From assembly GCF_040954645.1 (NCBI RefSeq), contig NC_092809.1, positions 81,028,889-81,092,888 of the forward strand: 64,000 nucleotides of DNA, in the 5' to 3' direction. The notes beneath the pieces were generated by a model. That model was given only the letters and a program-made list of their open reading frames with translations, ran no database searches and was not told the origin of the DNA. This DNA is from Diabrotica undecimpunctata. Lineage: Eukaryota > Arthropoda > Insecta > Coleoptera > Chrysomelidae. The translations under genes were made by a program, and so were the position numbers. This document shows, one piece after another, positions 36,110-45,799 of this stretch. Within the stretch, counting starts at the first letter, position 1, and every line of letters starts with the position of its first letter.

Positions 36110-36597
36110 TAATAATAATATTGTTATTATTATATTCGAAATAAATTTGATTTTTTCTATAAAACTGCCTGTCATTCATATAAACAATAACTATAACTAC
36201 ACATAGCTGTTAATACAATTTTCAGGGAAAACAAGTTAAATGTCATAAATATCCACTAATACCTTAAAACATTGCTATTACCTAGTAAAAGCCTCATATC
36301 TCGATCACAAAACTGGACAATATTATATTTGCTTTATTATATTTGTGTTAAATATGTTATTTGAAGAGTAATTGATTTATTTAGATTTACAGGTAAAACC
36401 AGGTAAGTGATAGCATTTCCAACTTAAATTTAGGATTAGTCAGATAGGTGTCTCAACTTTTTCAAACTAATGATAGAATATCATTTCAGATATATGCATC
36501 TTTCACTACAGACTGTTTCAAGTTAAGAATTCACAACTGAACAGATAGGCCAGTGCATTTCTTACGGGCGTATGTTGCCAATAGTTCACGGGACTAT
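36110..36597. other. Possible 3' terminal region of the same DNA element
   Basis: It starts with a short (AAT/ATT) palindrome and then has GAAAACAAGTTAAATGTCAT (36229) and GTAAAACCAGGTAAGTGATA (36393). These are the same direct-orientation motifs as on the other side of the relic gene. Confidence 0.4.
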
Positions 36598-39018
36598 GCA
36601 GGGCCGGCCGAAATAACCCATTCTTTATTTATATTCAAATTTTTATTTATATTTTCCAATGTTAATCAAATTTATTTTAAAAAGATAGGTACGTATCTAT
36701 TTAATAAGCTTAACGACTACAATTACTTATAAATATGGTTACATTTTCAGGGAAGTGATTTTAAAGATTATTAGAAAAATGTCTTTATTAGTGGTTAAAA
36801 GTTAAAAATTAGGTTTTACGCAATTGGTTAATTATTATGGCACAGGTAATTCTGACAGCTTAGGTGTCAACTCTCAAAATTATTTATAAAATATTACTTT
36901 CACAATAGTTAATAAATAGAAAGCAATAATAATTAAGATATTGTGCTTAAACTTCCATTATCGGGCAAGCCGGGCTAACAGGCCCTAACAGTAAACAATA
37001 TTGATTACTTTATAATTGACTATTAATAGTTTTCTAATTCTCTTTATGTACTTAGTCATTCCAAACAATAGTGTCATTTGGAAAGCACATTTGGAAAGCA
37101 GACAGATTTATGAGTTATAGATAAATGAGCGGTATGTTTTTCAAAATAGTGTAATTAGGTGAAGTGGAGATTATATGTTTGTCTGTATACATAAGCCCAA
37201 ACTGCCCGATTACGTTTTTAAATTCTTCTGCCCGGACAAGGGTTAAGGCATAACCATCGCGCACTCAAATCTCAAGTGTAAAAAATTATATTGTTAAAAT
37301 GGATCCAGTTTTGCCGTTTAAAAGTGGTCAAATTTTACATCTGAGTGCTAAAAAAGTGATCTTAAACGTAGTGAGATACCACATTAATTTGCTTCGAGAT
37401 GAAAGTCAACGTATTGTATTCGACAAAGTATCCGCGATGACAGGAGTGTCAGTTCGTACGATTCAAAAAATCGTACAGGAAGACAAAGAAGGTGAGCTTT
37501 CTGAGGTAAAAACAAACAGAAAAAGAACCCGTTGCCGAAACAACTCCAGAGACTATACTTACGATGAAGGTGTTCGTATCGGCGTTCGTCGAACAGTGCA
37601 TAGTTTTTTTTTTGAAAACATTCCTCCTACTTTGAATCGTCTTCTGCCAAAAGTGAACCAAGACGAAAACTTGCCAAATTTTACCCGCAGTACAATGTAC
37701 AGGTTGTTAAAAGACATGAACTTTGTTTATGCAAAACGTGATAAAAGTGCCGTGCTAATAGAACGTCCTGATATAATTGCATGGAGGCATGGATATTTAA
37801 GGGCCATTAAACAATATCGGGCTGAGGGCTATGACATTGTGTATTTGGATGAGTCATGGGTCAATGTGGGGCACTCGGTTTCCAGAGAATGGAAAGACAA
37901 AACCGTCACCTCGGCAAGAGATGCGTTCATAAAAGGGCTAAGTACTGGACTAAAGCATCCCACTCAGCGTGGACCACGTTTCATCCTTGTCCATGCCGGA
38001 AGTGAAAATGGTTTTGTAAACGGTGCTGAAATGTTTTTCCTTGCAAAAAAAAACAGCGCTGATTATCACGACGAAATGGACGGTCCGTGTTTTGAGAACT
38101 GGTTTGAAAACAAACTGTTGCCCAACTTAGTTCGAAAAACGGTTATTGTTATGGACAATGCTCCATATCATAGTGTAAAAACCGAGTTGTTGCCTAACCA
38201 ATCGTGGAATAAGAATAACATTATGGACTGGTTAAGACAAAAAGACATATTTTTTGAAGAAAATTATCTGAAGTGCGAGCTTTTGGAGGTAGTCGCGCAA
38301 TTTAAACAAAATTTTGATAATTACAAAATTGAAGAACTTTGTAAACAACAAAATAATGTCAAAGTGCTTCGTTTGCCTCCATACCATTGCGAATTAAATC
38401 CAATTGAAATGGTATGGAGCCAAGTAAAAAGGCATGTGGCCGTAAATAACAGCACCTTCAAAGCGAAGGATATGGAGGACCTCATAAAAAAAGCGTTTTC
38501 AAATGTTACGTCTGATAACTGGAAAAACTATATTCAACATGTAATGACTCTGGAGAAAAAATTTTGGGAAGTGGACGGTCTAATGGAAGACGTAACTCCC
38601 ATAGTTATAGATTTATATGATAGTAGTGACAATTCCGATTTGGATATGGACGAAGAATGTACATAGTTTTTGATAATTGTAATATTGTAAATATATAAAT
38701 GTCAAACTAAAAAACCAAATAATTTGTTACATTTCTATGGTTCTGTTGTATTTTTTTTAAAATATACAGAAGTTTTTATTGTTTTTTTATGTTTTTTACT
38801 GACACTAATAATATCTACCACAATACTCACTCAATTTGTTCATTAAACAATTAAGAATATTTTTAAGAGTCTGATGATGACCTAAGCCGAAATTTAATAA
38901 ATAACTGTTGTGAGAAAAAGACATGTCTTTAATTTTTATTTTTCAAAAAAACAAAAAAAATTTAAAGTTACCTAAGTGAAAAAACGTCTAATGTGCAATA
39001 TAACATGCAGTTCGGCCC
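36598..39018 (+). mobile_element. DD83E (Sailor-like) IS630/Tc1/mariner element, provisional borders
   Basis: The intact transposase gene is bracketed by the inverted motif GCAGGGCC(GGCC)GAA at 36598 and its complement TTCGGCCCTGC ending near 39018. The match is short and contains a 4-bp duplication on the left, and no TA duplication is visible outside. The element may therefore have other borders. The 5' UTR of about 700 bp and 3' part of about 350 bp are unremarkable. CTGATGATG followed by GCCGAAA lies at 38871. Confidence 0.4.
37299..38666 (+). CDS. DDE transposase, IS630/Tc1/mariner superfamily (DD83E)
   Basis: This 455-residue frame is intact, starting at ATG 37299. The N-terminus has a helix-turn-helix (FDKVSAMTGVSVRTIQKIV, about residues 41-60) and then a second DNA-binding part ending LLKDMNFVYAKRDK. 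The catalytic triad reads YLDESW (Asp184), VMDNAPYHS (Asp286) and CELNPIEMVWSQVK (Glu370), with 83 residues between the last two. Normal Tc1/mariner has 34-41; an 82-residue spacing is described for the Sailor group, to which this is probably related. The insertion in that spacer contains a WL...EL pattern. The acidic C-terminus (YDSSDNSDLDMDEE) is unusual. No stop or frameshift is present, so this may be an active copy. Confidence 0.85.
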   Translation: MDPVLPFKSGQILHLSAKKVILNVVRYHINLLRDESQRIVFDKVSAMTGVSVRTIQKIVQEDKEGELSEVKTNRKRTRCRNNSRDYTYDEGVRIGVRRTVHSFFFENIPPTLNRLLPKVNQDENLPNFTRSTMYRLLKDMNFVYAKRDKSAVLIERPDIIAWRHGYLRAIKQYRAEGYDIVYLDESWVNVGHSVSREWKDKTVTSARDAFIKGLSTGLKHPTQRGPRFILVHAGSENGFVNGAEMFFLAKKNSADYHDEMDGPCFENWFENKLLPNLVRKTVIVMDNAPYHSVKTELLPNQSWNKNNIMDWLRQKDIFFEENYLKCELLEVVAQFKQNFDNYKIEELCKQQNNVKVLRLPPYHCELNPIEMVWSQVKRHVAVNNSTFKAKDMEDLIKKAFSNVTSDNWKNYIQHVMTLEKKFWEVDGLMEDVTPIVIDLYDSSDNSDLDMDEECT

Positions 39019-39160
39019 TGCTTTTTCGCTGCAACTCCACTACTCTCGCCTATCTCAGTCTATCGGTAGTTCTGGCATCACCGCTTCCCATAAGGCTCCT
39101 TTATGAATTCTTAACTTGACACAGACAGTAGAATACCTAATATCAAAACCAAGCTGACTG

Positions 39161-39162
<2 letters not shown>

Positions 39163-39222
<60 letters not shown>

Positions 39223-39300
39223 GCGTATATTATTAGTATATGTATTAAAACAAAAATAAATATTTCGCCTAACCCCCAGGGAAAGTAAAGGTTCTACGCC
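39163..39300. repeat. (TA)n plus inverted copy of the 25.1 kb arm
   Basis: A TA run at 39163-39219 is followed by the reverse complement of 25076-25155. The unique border is at GGTTCTACGCC. Confidence 0.8.
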
Positions 39301-39662
39301 TACGCGTAAAGGTCTTTTACTAGAGATGACAGTGGCGCACTCTATATCTATGCAAATCCGTTGAAATTTAAAAATTTTGTGCAGAGGAAATACTGTAAAT
39401 AGGTAAATAGTAGTATGATTTATATGAACAATACAAATAATCCAAAATGTTTTATTGACACACACACAATATGGCATTTTAGATGAATTATAATGAAATT
39501 TATTAAAACAAAAAATATACACATTACTCTAACCTACCGATTATTATATCCAAATTTACTTACAAAACAATATAATATGATTAAAATAAGGCACAAATTA
39601 GTTCAAACGCAAAAACACAATAAATATCGATATCAAACGACTTTACACCGGCAAGACAGAAT

Positions 39663-40302
39663 TCTTCTTCTTCTTCTTCCTTTGCCCTATCCGTTTCGGA
39701 CGTTGGCTATTAACAAGGCTATTTTGACTTTGTTTACGGCACCTCTGAACAGTTCGGTCGATGTTAGTCCGAACCATTGTCGCAGGTTATGCATTCATGA
39801 GTGTCGTCTTCTTCCCGGTCCCCTCCACTGTCGATTTTTCCTTGGACTATTAACTGTAGCAGCCGGTACTTAGTATGCCTCATGACATGTCCGAAGTACT
39901 CAAGCTTCCGTTTCTTTACGGTGAAGATTATTTCTTTGCTTTTGCCTATTCTCTGCATTACTTCCACGTTAGTGATGTGGTCTGTCCAGGATATCCGAAG
40001 AATACGGCGATATATCCACAGCTCAAAGGATTCTAGTTTCTTCAGGGTGGCTTCCGTTGTGGTCCATGCCTCTGCTCCATAGAACAAGACCGGGAAGACA
40101 TAACACTTGACCAGTCTTAATTTTAGTTCCATTGAGATTTTGCTTGTGAACCACTTTTTCATATTGTTGAACGCGTTTCGCGCTTTTTCAATTCGTGATC
40201 TTATTTCTGTTGACTGGTCCCATTTTGTGTTGACTGTGGTTCCAAGGCATGTGTATGTCTCCACTTGTTCTATTTTTCGGTACAGTATAGTTAACATGGC
40301 AA
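39663..40302 (-). pseudogene. 5'-truncated RTE-like LINE insertion with target duplication
   Basis: An exact 12-bp direct repeat GCAAGACAGAAT (39651-39662 and 40303-40314) brackets the insertion. The minus strand encodes the C-terminal part of an RTE-type ORF2: VETYTCLGTTVN, RLVKCYVFPVLFYGAEAW, LESFELWIYRRILRISW and LEYFGHVMRH. It then shifts out of frame near 39850. It ends in a (GAA)n-type tail (GGAAGAAGAAGAAGAAGAAT). Only the last 640 bp of the LINE were inserted, the usual result of incomplete reverse transcription. The 40372-40290 part of the open frame is host sequence. Confidence 0.8.
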
Positions 40303-40529
40303 GCAAGACAGAATACTTGTATAAAAACAAAACTTCGACAATAATATCGGTTATCAATGGTGACGATTGCAAATTGCAAGTTATGAGATAATAAATATAT
40401 TTTAAAATAACTCGATACTGACTGAGTCATCTATTTTATAATAGATAAATAATTTAGATATATGCTTACATATATGTCTCTTTATACAAATATCCGCCTC
40501 ACAAGACTTGAAAAATTCGATGTGTAAAA

Positions 40530-40612
40530 TTTAACCGGCGCCCGTGTCCCAGACGAGCGCGTACAAAATTACCAGTAAGGCGCGCCCGTGTCTGAGACGG
40601 GCACGTACGTTA
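40530..40612. repeat. GC-rich subterminal repeats of the TTAA element
   Basis: Two imperfect copies of GCGCCCGTGTC(C/T)(C/G)AGACG, each followed by (A/G)GC(A/G)CGTAC, lie about 43 bp apart. The second contains the palindrome CCCGTGTCTGAGACGGG. They sit just inside the right terminus, where transposase-binding sites are expected, and stand out in GC content. Confidence 0.55.
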
Positions 40613-40621
40613 AGGGGTTAA

Positions 40622-41560
40622 GAGACTTAATCGTAAAATAGTTAAAAATAATGAAACTACATATGAACCTACTGGATCGGTTCTCTTTACATTTAAAGGA
40701 GTTTGTCTCTCTAAATCCATAAATTTATATAGATTGGAAATACCTATTTCTGTATATATTTCCCCAGTAACTCAGTGTTTTAGATGTTTAAGGTATGGCC
40801 ATACACATACAAATTGTAAAGGCAAGGAGAGGTGCTTCACCTGTGCTGAAGAAAAAAAAAATCGGACAGGGAGGTTCACTCTTCTTGTGAAATTAAATGT
40901 TTTTATTGTAAAAACCCCCATAAATCAACTGATAAAAGTTGTCCCGAGTATACAAGACAAAAAATATCTCATGTCTTTTGAAAAGAGCTCATGTCTTTTG
41001 AAAATATAACTTTCTATGATGCTAGCGAAATAGTTAAAAAAAAATTATTTGACACGTGATGAATTTGTATATCGCCCCTCCTAATTCCCTATCATTAAAA
41101 AGTTTAATAGAACTGAAAAAACACATGATAATAAAGATAACCTCATTCAACCTTCACAAAGACGTACACATCATGTAAGAACCGACCCTATCAAAAGATC
41201 TTTTCAGCAAGTTGTGGCTGAAAACAATAAAAAAAAGGATAATTCACAAAGGCTATGATAAAAAGGCTCATAATGAAAATTTATTATTTCCCAACTCAAG
41301 ATCTCAAAATGAAAACAACTCACCAAATTTCTAGAAAAAACTTGAAAATAATATAAATACACAGTTGCCTACTACTAGTGCAGTTCATACCTATAATCCA
41401 CAAGAATCTCATTCCTCATATCCAGATGAGGTTAGATGTATTATCAATGCAATCTTGAATACTTCAGAAAATAATAAAAGAGTAATTAAAAACATACTAT
41501 TCAGTCAAAATTTTAATATGAATATAGACCCTGGTTCCCAATCGGACTCAGAGTCCTAAA
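40622..41560 (+). pseudogene. I-like LINE ORF1, segment C
   Basis: Directly after the right TTAA the frame of segment B resumes (RLNRKIVKNN), followed by FTFKG, the first knuckle CFRCLRYGHTHTNC, CFTC, and a frameshift. The remaining knuckle Cys are readable in another frame. An Asn/Ser-rich C-terminal part follows, ending with the open stretch 41365-41559 (DPGSQSDSES). ORF1 of the intact relative at 4.6-5.9 kb has the same order. Several stops make it non-functional. Confidence 0.7.
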
Positions 41561-41584
41561 TAATCTTCTTTTCTTTCCATCTAG

Positions 41585-42590
41585 GTCAGATACAATTAAG
41601 TTAAAAATAATTTTTTGGAATCTAAGAAGCATAAATTCAAACAGGGGTAATTTAATTAGCTTAATTTACAAAGAAAACCCCGATATTTTTTTAATAAATG
41701 AGTCTTGGCTAAAAGCCAATGACAATTTTAGGCTCAATTCATATAACATAGTTAGGCAGGATAGAGATGATGGGAATGGTGGGATAGTAACATGCATTAG
41801 AAATAATATAATATTTAAGAAAATTAAATCTTTTTCTTCAGAACATATTCAATATATATTGTTCTGAAGCTATTTTCTTGTGGCATTTTAAATTAATTAC
41901 CATTTAACTGGGAATAAGCCACAATTAAAGGTTAAAATACGTTTATTGACGTTTCAATTTCCACTTCGGAAATCGTTCTCAAAATACAAACATTAGTATT
42001 ACACTAATGTTTGTATTTTGAGAACGATTTCCGAAGTGGAAATTGAAACGTCAATAAACGTATTTTAACCTTTAATTGTGGCTTATTCCCAGTTAAATAG
42101 TAATTATATTCAATATATAATAATATAAATAGGTAATTTACAAGTAATTAATTTTTATTGCAACTCATATGCATATAAATAACAATATTTTAAATGATCT
42201 TATTTCCTTCAATCCTAAAAACATTATAATTATGGGAGATTTTAACTCCCCTTATGGGATAAAGCTACACCCAACAAAGGAGGTAGAATAATTCATGATT
42301 TCTTATTTGATAATGATCTTGTGATTATGAACGATGGTTCACCAACACTATTTCAATTATCAGCGGCAATACCAAGTGCAGTAGATTTGACTATGGTAAG
42401 TGGGAATCTAGCTATACAGGCTAATTGGGATACTATTAAAGATTGTGGTAACAGTGACCACTTTCCTATACGTCTTTTACTTAATGATAATGGCAATTGT
42501 GAGGTACTTAACAACATGACTAGTCCTTATAAAATTAGAAACTTTAAAAAAGCTGATTGGGAAGCGTACCATAATAAAGTTTTTTAAAGT
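41585..42590 (+). pseudogene. I-like LINE ORF2, endonuclease part, interrupted by a palindrome
   Basis: Plus-strand pieces give the APE endonuclease in order: IFWNLRSINSNRGNLI, LINESWLK, GNGGIVTCIRN, then the 247-bp palindromic insertion, then IIIMGDFNSP, then AIPSAVDLTMVSGNL and NSDHFPIRLLL, ending NFKKADWEAYHNKVF. There are frameshifts after GDFNSP. The reverse transcriptase that should follow is absent; BEL/Pao LTR sequence begins at 42596. Confidence 0.7.
41859..42105. mobile_element. Palindromic insertion with 14-bp target duplication
   Basis: Two 103-bp arms (41895-41997 and 42003-42105) are reverse complements with one mismatch, around a 5-nt loop ATTAC. Thirty-six unpaired bases precede the left arm. 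The direct repeat ATATTCAATATATA flanks it (41845-41858 and 42106-42119). A 14-bp duplication suggests insertion by target-primed reverse transcription rather than by a DNA transposase. It splits the endonuclease coding region. Confidence 0.8.
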
Positions 42591-42595
42591 TAATA

Positions 42596-42660
42596 AATTT
42601 TCCTTCTGATTACCGCAGAAGAACGTATATTTGTTATAATCAAAAATACGAAAACCCTTT
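42596..42660 (+). repeat. 5' LTR remnant of the BEL element
   Basis: From AATTTTCCTTCTGATTACCG to AAAACCC it matches 59613-59675 with very few differences. U3 and the LTR start are missing. A TGGTCCTTCATCGCTGG tract at 42666 is a good candidate primer-binding site. Confidence 0.75.
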
Positions 42661-43210
42661 TTTCATGGTCCTTCATCGCTGGATTGGAATTAATAGTGCC
42701 AATAATTAAAACATCGTTTTCGTCATAACCTTGAAGGAGTTGGTTTTGGAATGGAGACTTGGACATTTTGTAAGGTATGAGTTTTTCGGTTTTCTTTATT
42801 TGAATCAGAATCAGTATAAGTTGTCGTTGGATGAAATGTTGGTTTCGATTGGTCAAAATTAAATGATACTTGACCATATTTTAGTCAATAACAATATAAC
42901 CTTGCATAATTTTGTTACTATACTTCTTTGGTTACAGTAATTAATTCCTAACACTTGTCGTAATATTGTTATTATAACCTCCAACCCACACTATGTGCGT
43001 TGTTTTTGGTAATATTATATGTGGTTGTTATATAGTAAGTCGACACACTTAGTTATAAATCATTAGTATTATCTAATCGATTTAAATTTGCAATAAATAA
43101 ACATAAAGTTCATTCTATAGAACTAAGAGTATACCTCGTAATAATTATCGCTGTGTTTTCTTTCATAAAATAAACATTTAGTCAAGCTTTTATTTGCTTT
43201 CTCTCACAAA
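42661..43210 (+). other. BEL leader region
   Basis: Non-coding sequence between the LTR remnant and gag. The minus-strand open frame here is accidental. Confidence 0.6.
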
Positions 43211-44017
43211 ATGGCCGATGATTTAGATCTTTTAAAAGGTAAACGTAAAATTATTAAATCAACTCTCACTCGTTTTCATTCATTTTTAAATAAATATATC
43301 TCGTCTTCTAATAAAGATTTTAATCAACTCTATTTGCTCTATAACAATATTCTAGGAATTTTAGATGACTTCAATAACATTCAATATAGTATAGAGGTGG
43401 CTTCACCACTTGTTGACGGAGATTTTTTAACTGATGATTTTAAACGGGAACAGTTTGAAGAAACTTATTTTAAATTAATTTTTCTTGCTAAAAAAGAACT
43501 TGAAGAAAAAAGAAGTAAGTCAAGCTCCTCTAAATCAGTTATTTCTAACAATAGTCAAAAGCCTCTCAAAGTTGTAAATGCTGAAGAAAATATTCCAGTT
43601 GTACCTAGTAGTATTGAGTGCAACATTGCCAACACATTACAAGCTACCAATGTAAATACAGCATCGAACATTAACTTCTCTTTGCCAAATAATAATGGCA
43701 TAAACATGGTATCTAATGATTTTGTTGACTCTAAAACACTTCCATTGCCTTCGGTTCACACACCATTTCCTGTTTATGATATTGGTCTTAAACTGCCTGA
43801 TATCAATTTGCCTTGTTTTGATGGTTCTTTTGGAGACTGGCTATTTTTTAGGGATACTTTTATCTCTGTCATTCACAATAAACCTAATTTGTCAAAGGTT
43901 CAAAAGTTTCATTACTTAAGACTTGCCTTGAAAGGTGAAGAAGCTGAAACTGTACGGAATTTACAAATTTCGGAAGACAGTTATGATGTAGCCTGGCAAA
44001 GTTTATTGGAGCAATAT
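43211..44017 (+). pseudogene. BEL gag, N-terminal part
   Basis: This is the capsid precursor of the BEL element. ATG 43211 begins MADDLDLLKGK. A helical N-terminal part with GDFLTDDFKREQFEETYFK and a Ser/Asn linker follow, then the typical start of the BEL capsid domain: LKLPDINLPCFDGSFGDW, FRDTFISVIH and KFHYLRLALKGEA-like sequence. The coding sequence is cut at 44017 by the 5' side of the Gypsy element. It resumes at 54822 in the same sense, allowing for the 4-bp duplication ATAT. Confidence 0.85.
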
Positions 44018-44607
44018 TGAAACAACTCAAGTTGCAAACGCAAAAGCGCCAATTGAAACCTAACCAAATTGCAAACGCAAAAGCGCCAATTGAAACCTAA
44101 ATAAAATTTAGGGGTGGTATATGGAGAAGGAGATGATCAATTAGAGAAGAACTAGCAAAGAAGTTATAATAAAAAGAATGGCTTAGCTCAAAAGAACACA
44201 GAGACACAAAACCTCAAGCACGAATTCGGGCTAGCCTCACTACACTAGAATTTGGCTTTGAGATAAGGGGAAAAGAGATCTTTTAACCAAAAGAATACAA
44301 TATAATAATGCACCGGAAAATCTGGAACTATAAAAGGGGTAAGATAAGAGAATATACGGAGATGCCTAGGAAAATACTAAAATGGGCGCCAGCTAATTTC
44401 TGAAGGAAATTAACAAAAAAAAATAAATGAAGTTATGAACAACAAGGAATAAAGTACTATTGATTTAATACCCTGTAATAATGTTTAAAAACCGAAAAGA
44501 CACTATTGACCTTGTTCTGCTATATTATAACTGTAAGCAGGAACTGAAATAAAAGCAAAACTATTTGTAACAAATATATTTATAATATTAACAACTAACA
44601 AAACTCA

Positions 44608-44666
<59 letters not shown>

Positions 44667-45799
44667 AATATAATTACAGTAGTGGGGCTACGGTATGCGA
44701 GGACCAAAAAGCCACGACAAAATTAAATATCCCCACTACTGGGCCAAACGAAAAAGTGTATTAGTAAATCTATAATCTAAGTCCATGGGAGAAGCGAAAT
44801 CTTAACACTAAGGTTAGTTACGAAAGTTAAATCCTAGATAGGTAAGGTAGGGAATATAAATACTAAAAAAAAACCGTGACGGTTATACAAAAGAAACTAC
44901 CTTACCTAACAAATATACGACTAATATGTGTCGAAGCAGCTTAACACCAGATCTATGTGTAAGTGTTATGCTTACACATAGATGCTGGGAGATATCTAAA
45001 GTGATCAAGTGTGATGAGTATGGCCAACAGACTCGGAAAGATATATATATAATTTTTAAAAAACCTGATACATAAATTTCTTCCCTTATTTAATTAATTA
45101 ATAGCTATTTACCTAACTTTTATAGATGTTACAAAAACTGTAATAAGTACTAACCTTGGTATATGCATATACAAAGTTGTAAATTACAAGAAAAACCTTA
45201 ACCCTGAGAAACTAGTTGTTACTGTCTGTCACAACACTACAGCGGTCCTGGATAAGTCCCCTTAAGACTCTGACGATCCTTGAGGCTCCGAAAAAAAAAC
45301 GAATGAAGAGGAACGCTGTGGTTCTGGAGACAATCGGTTCCTGGTTACCAATGGGTTGAATTAGGTGTTTGGTTAAACTAATTCTAGTATTAAACGTTAT
45401 CCTAATCGGGTGAAATCTACAAAAAATAATTATTTCAGTAGATTTGGAAGCCGGGTCTTAAATATTCATTTCTATAGATTTGGAAGTCGGTTTTTCAATC
45501 AAGATTCTTTATCATCTGTTCCAATTTCTCCCTTGATGTTCGGGGAAAATATTAAATCCAATCCCAGATTTTCTACCCGATTTAAAGACAAAAAAATGCC
45601 GGTTAAGGCTTGGATAAATACACCTCTCTGCGTGAGTTGTTGGCCAAAACTGACTTTGGCGAGCGCCTCTTGACCTGTAGTTTGCGCATCGTACCGTCTA
45701 TTGCCCATGAACGTTTCATAAACGGGATTCTGAGGGGTTTTAGGATTTCAATAATAAATTGTATTAATTAATTATATGTTAGCAGTTGTGACTGCTACA
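44018..45799 (-). repeat. 3' LTR of the 10.8 kb Gypsy element
   Basis: 1782 bp. It includes a 52-bp (TA)n at 44611-44662, a perfect 13-bp hairpin (stem ATCTATGTGTAAG, 44951-44983), and two tandem copies of a unit with GCAAACGCAAAAGCGCCAAT at 44032-44100. Confidence 0.9.

Noticed and set aside
36598..39018. GCAGGGCCGG ends as proof of a hAT element
   Set aside because: The enclosed transposase is IS630-type, no 8-bp duplication is present, and the matching ends are only about 10 bp. Kept only as provisional borders.
45410..45673. 87-codon frame present in both Gypsy LTRs (also 54432-54695)
   Set aside because: It is antisense to the element, repeated only because the LTR is repeated, and its sequence has no domain. 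The two copies agree as LTR copies should.
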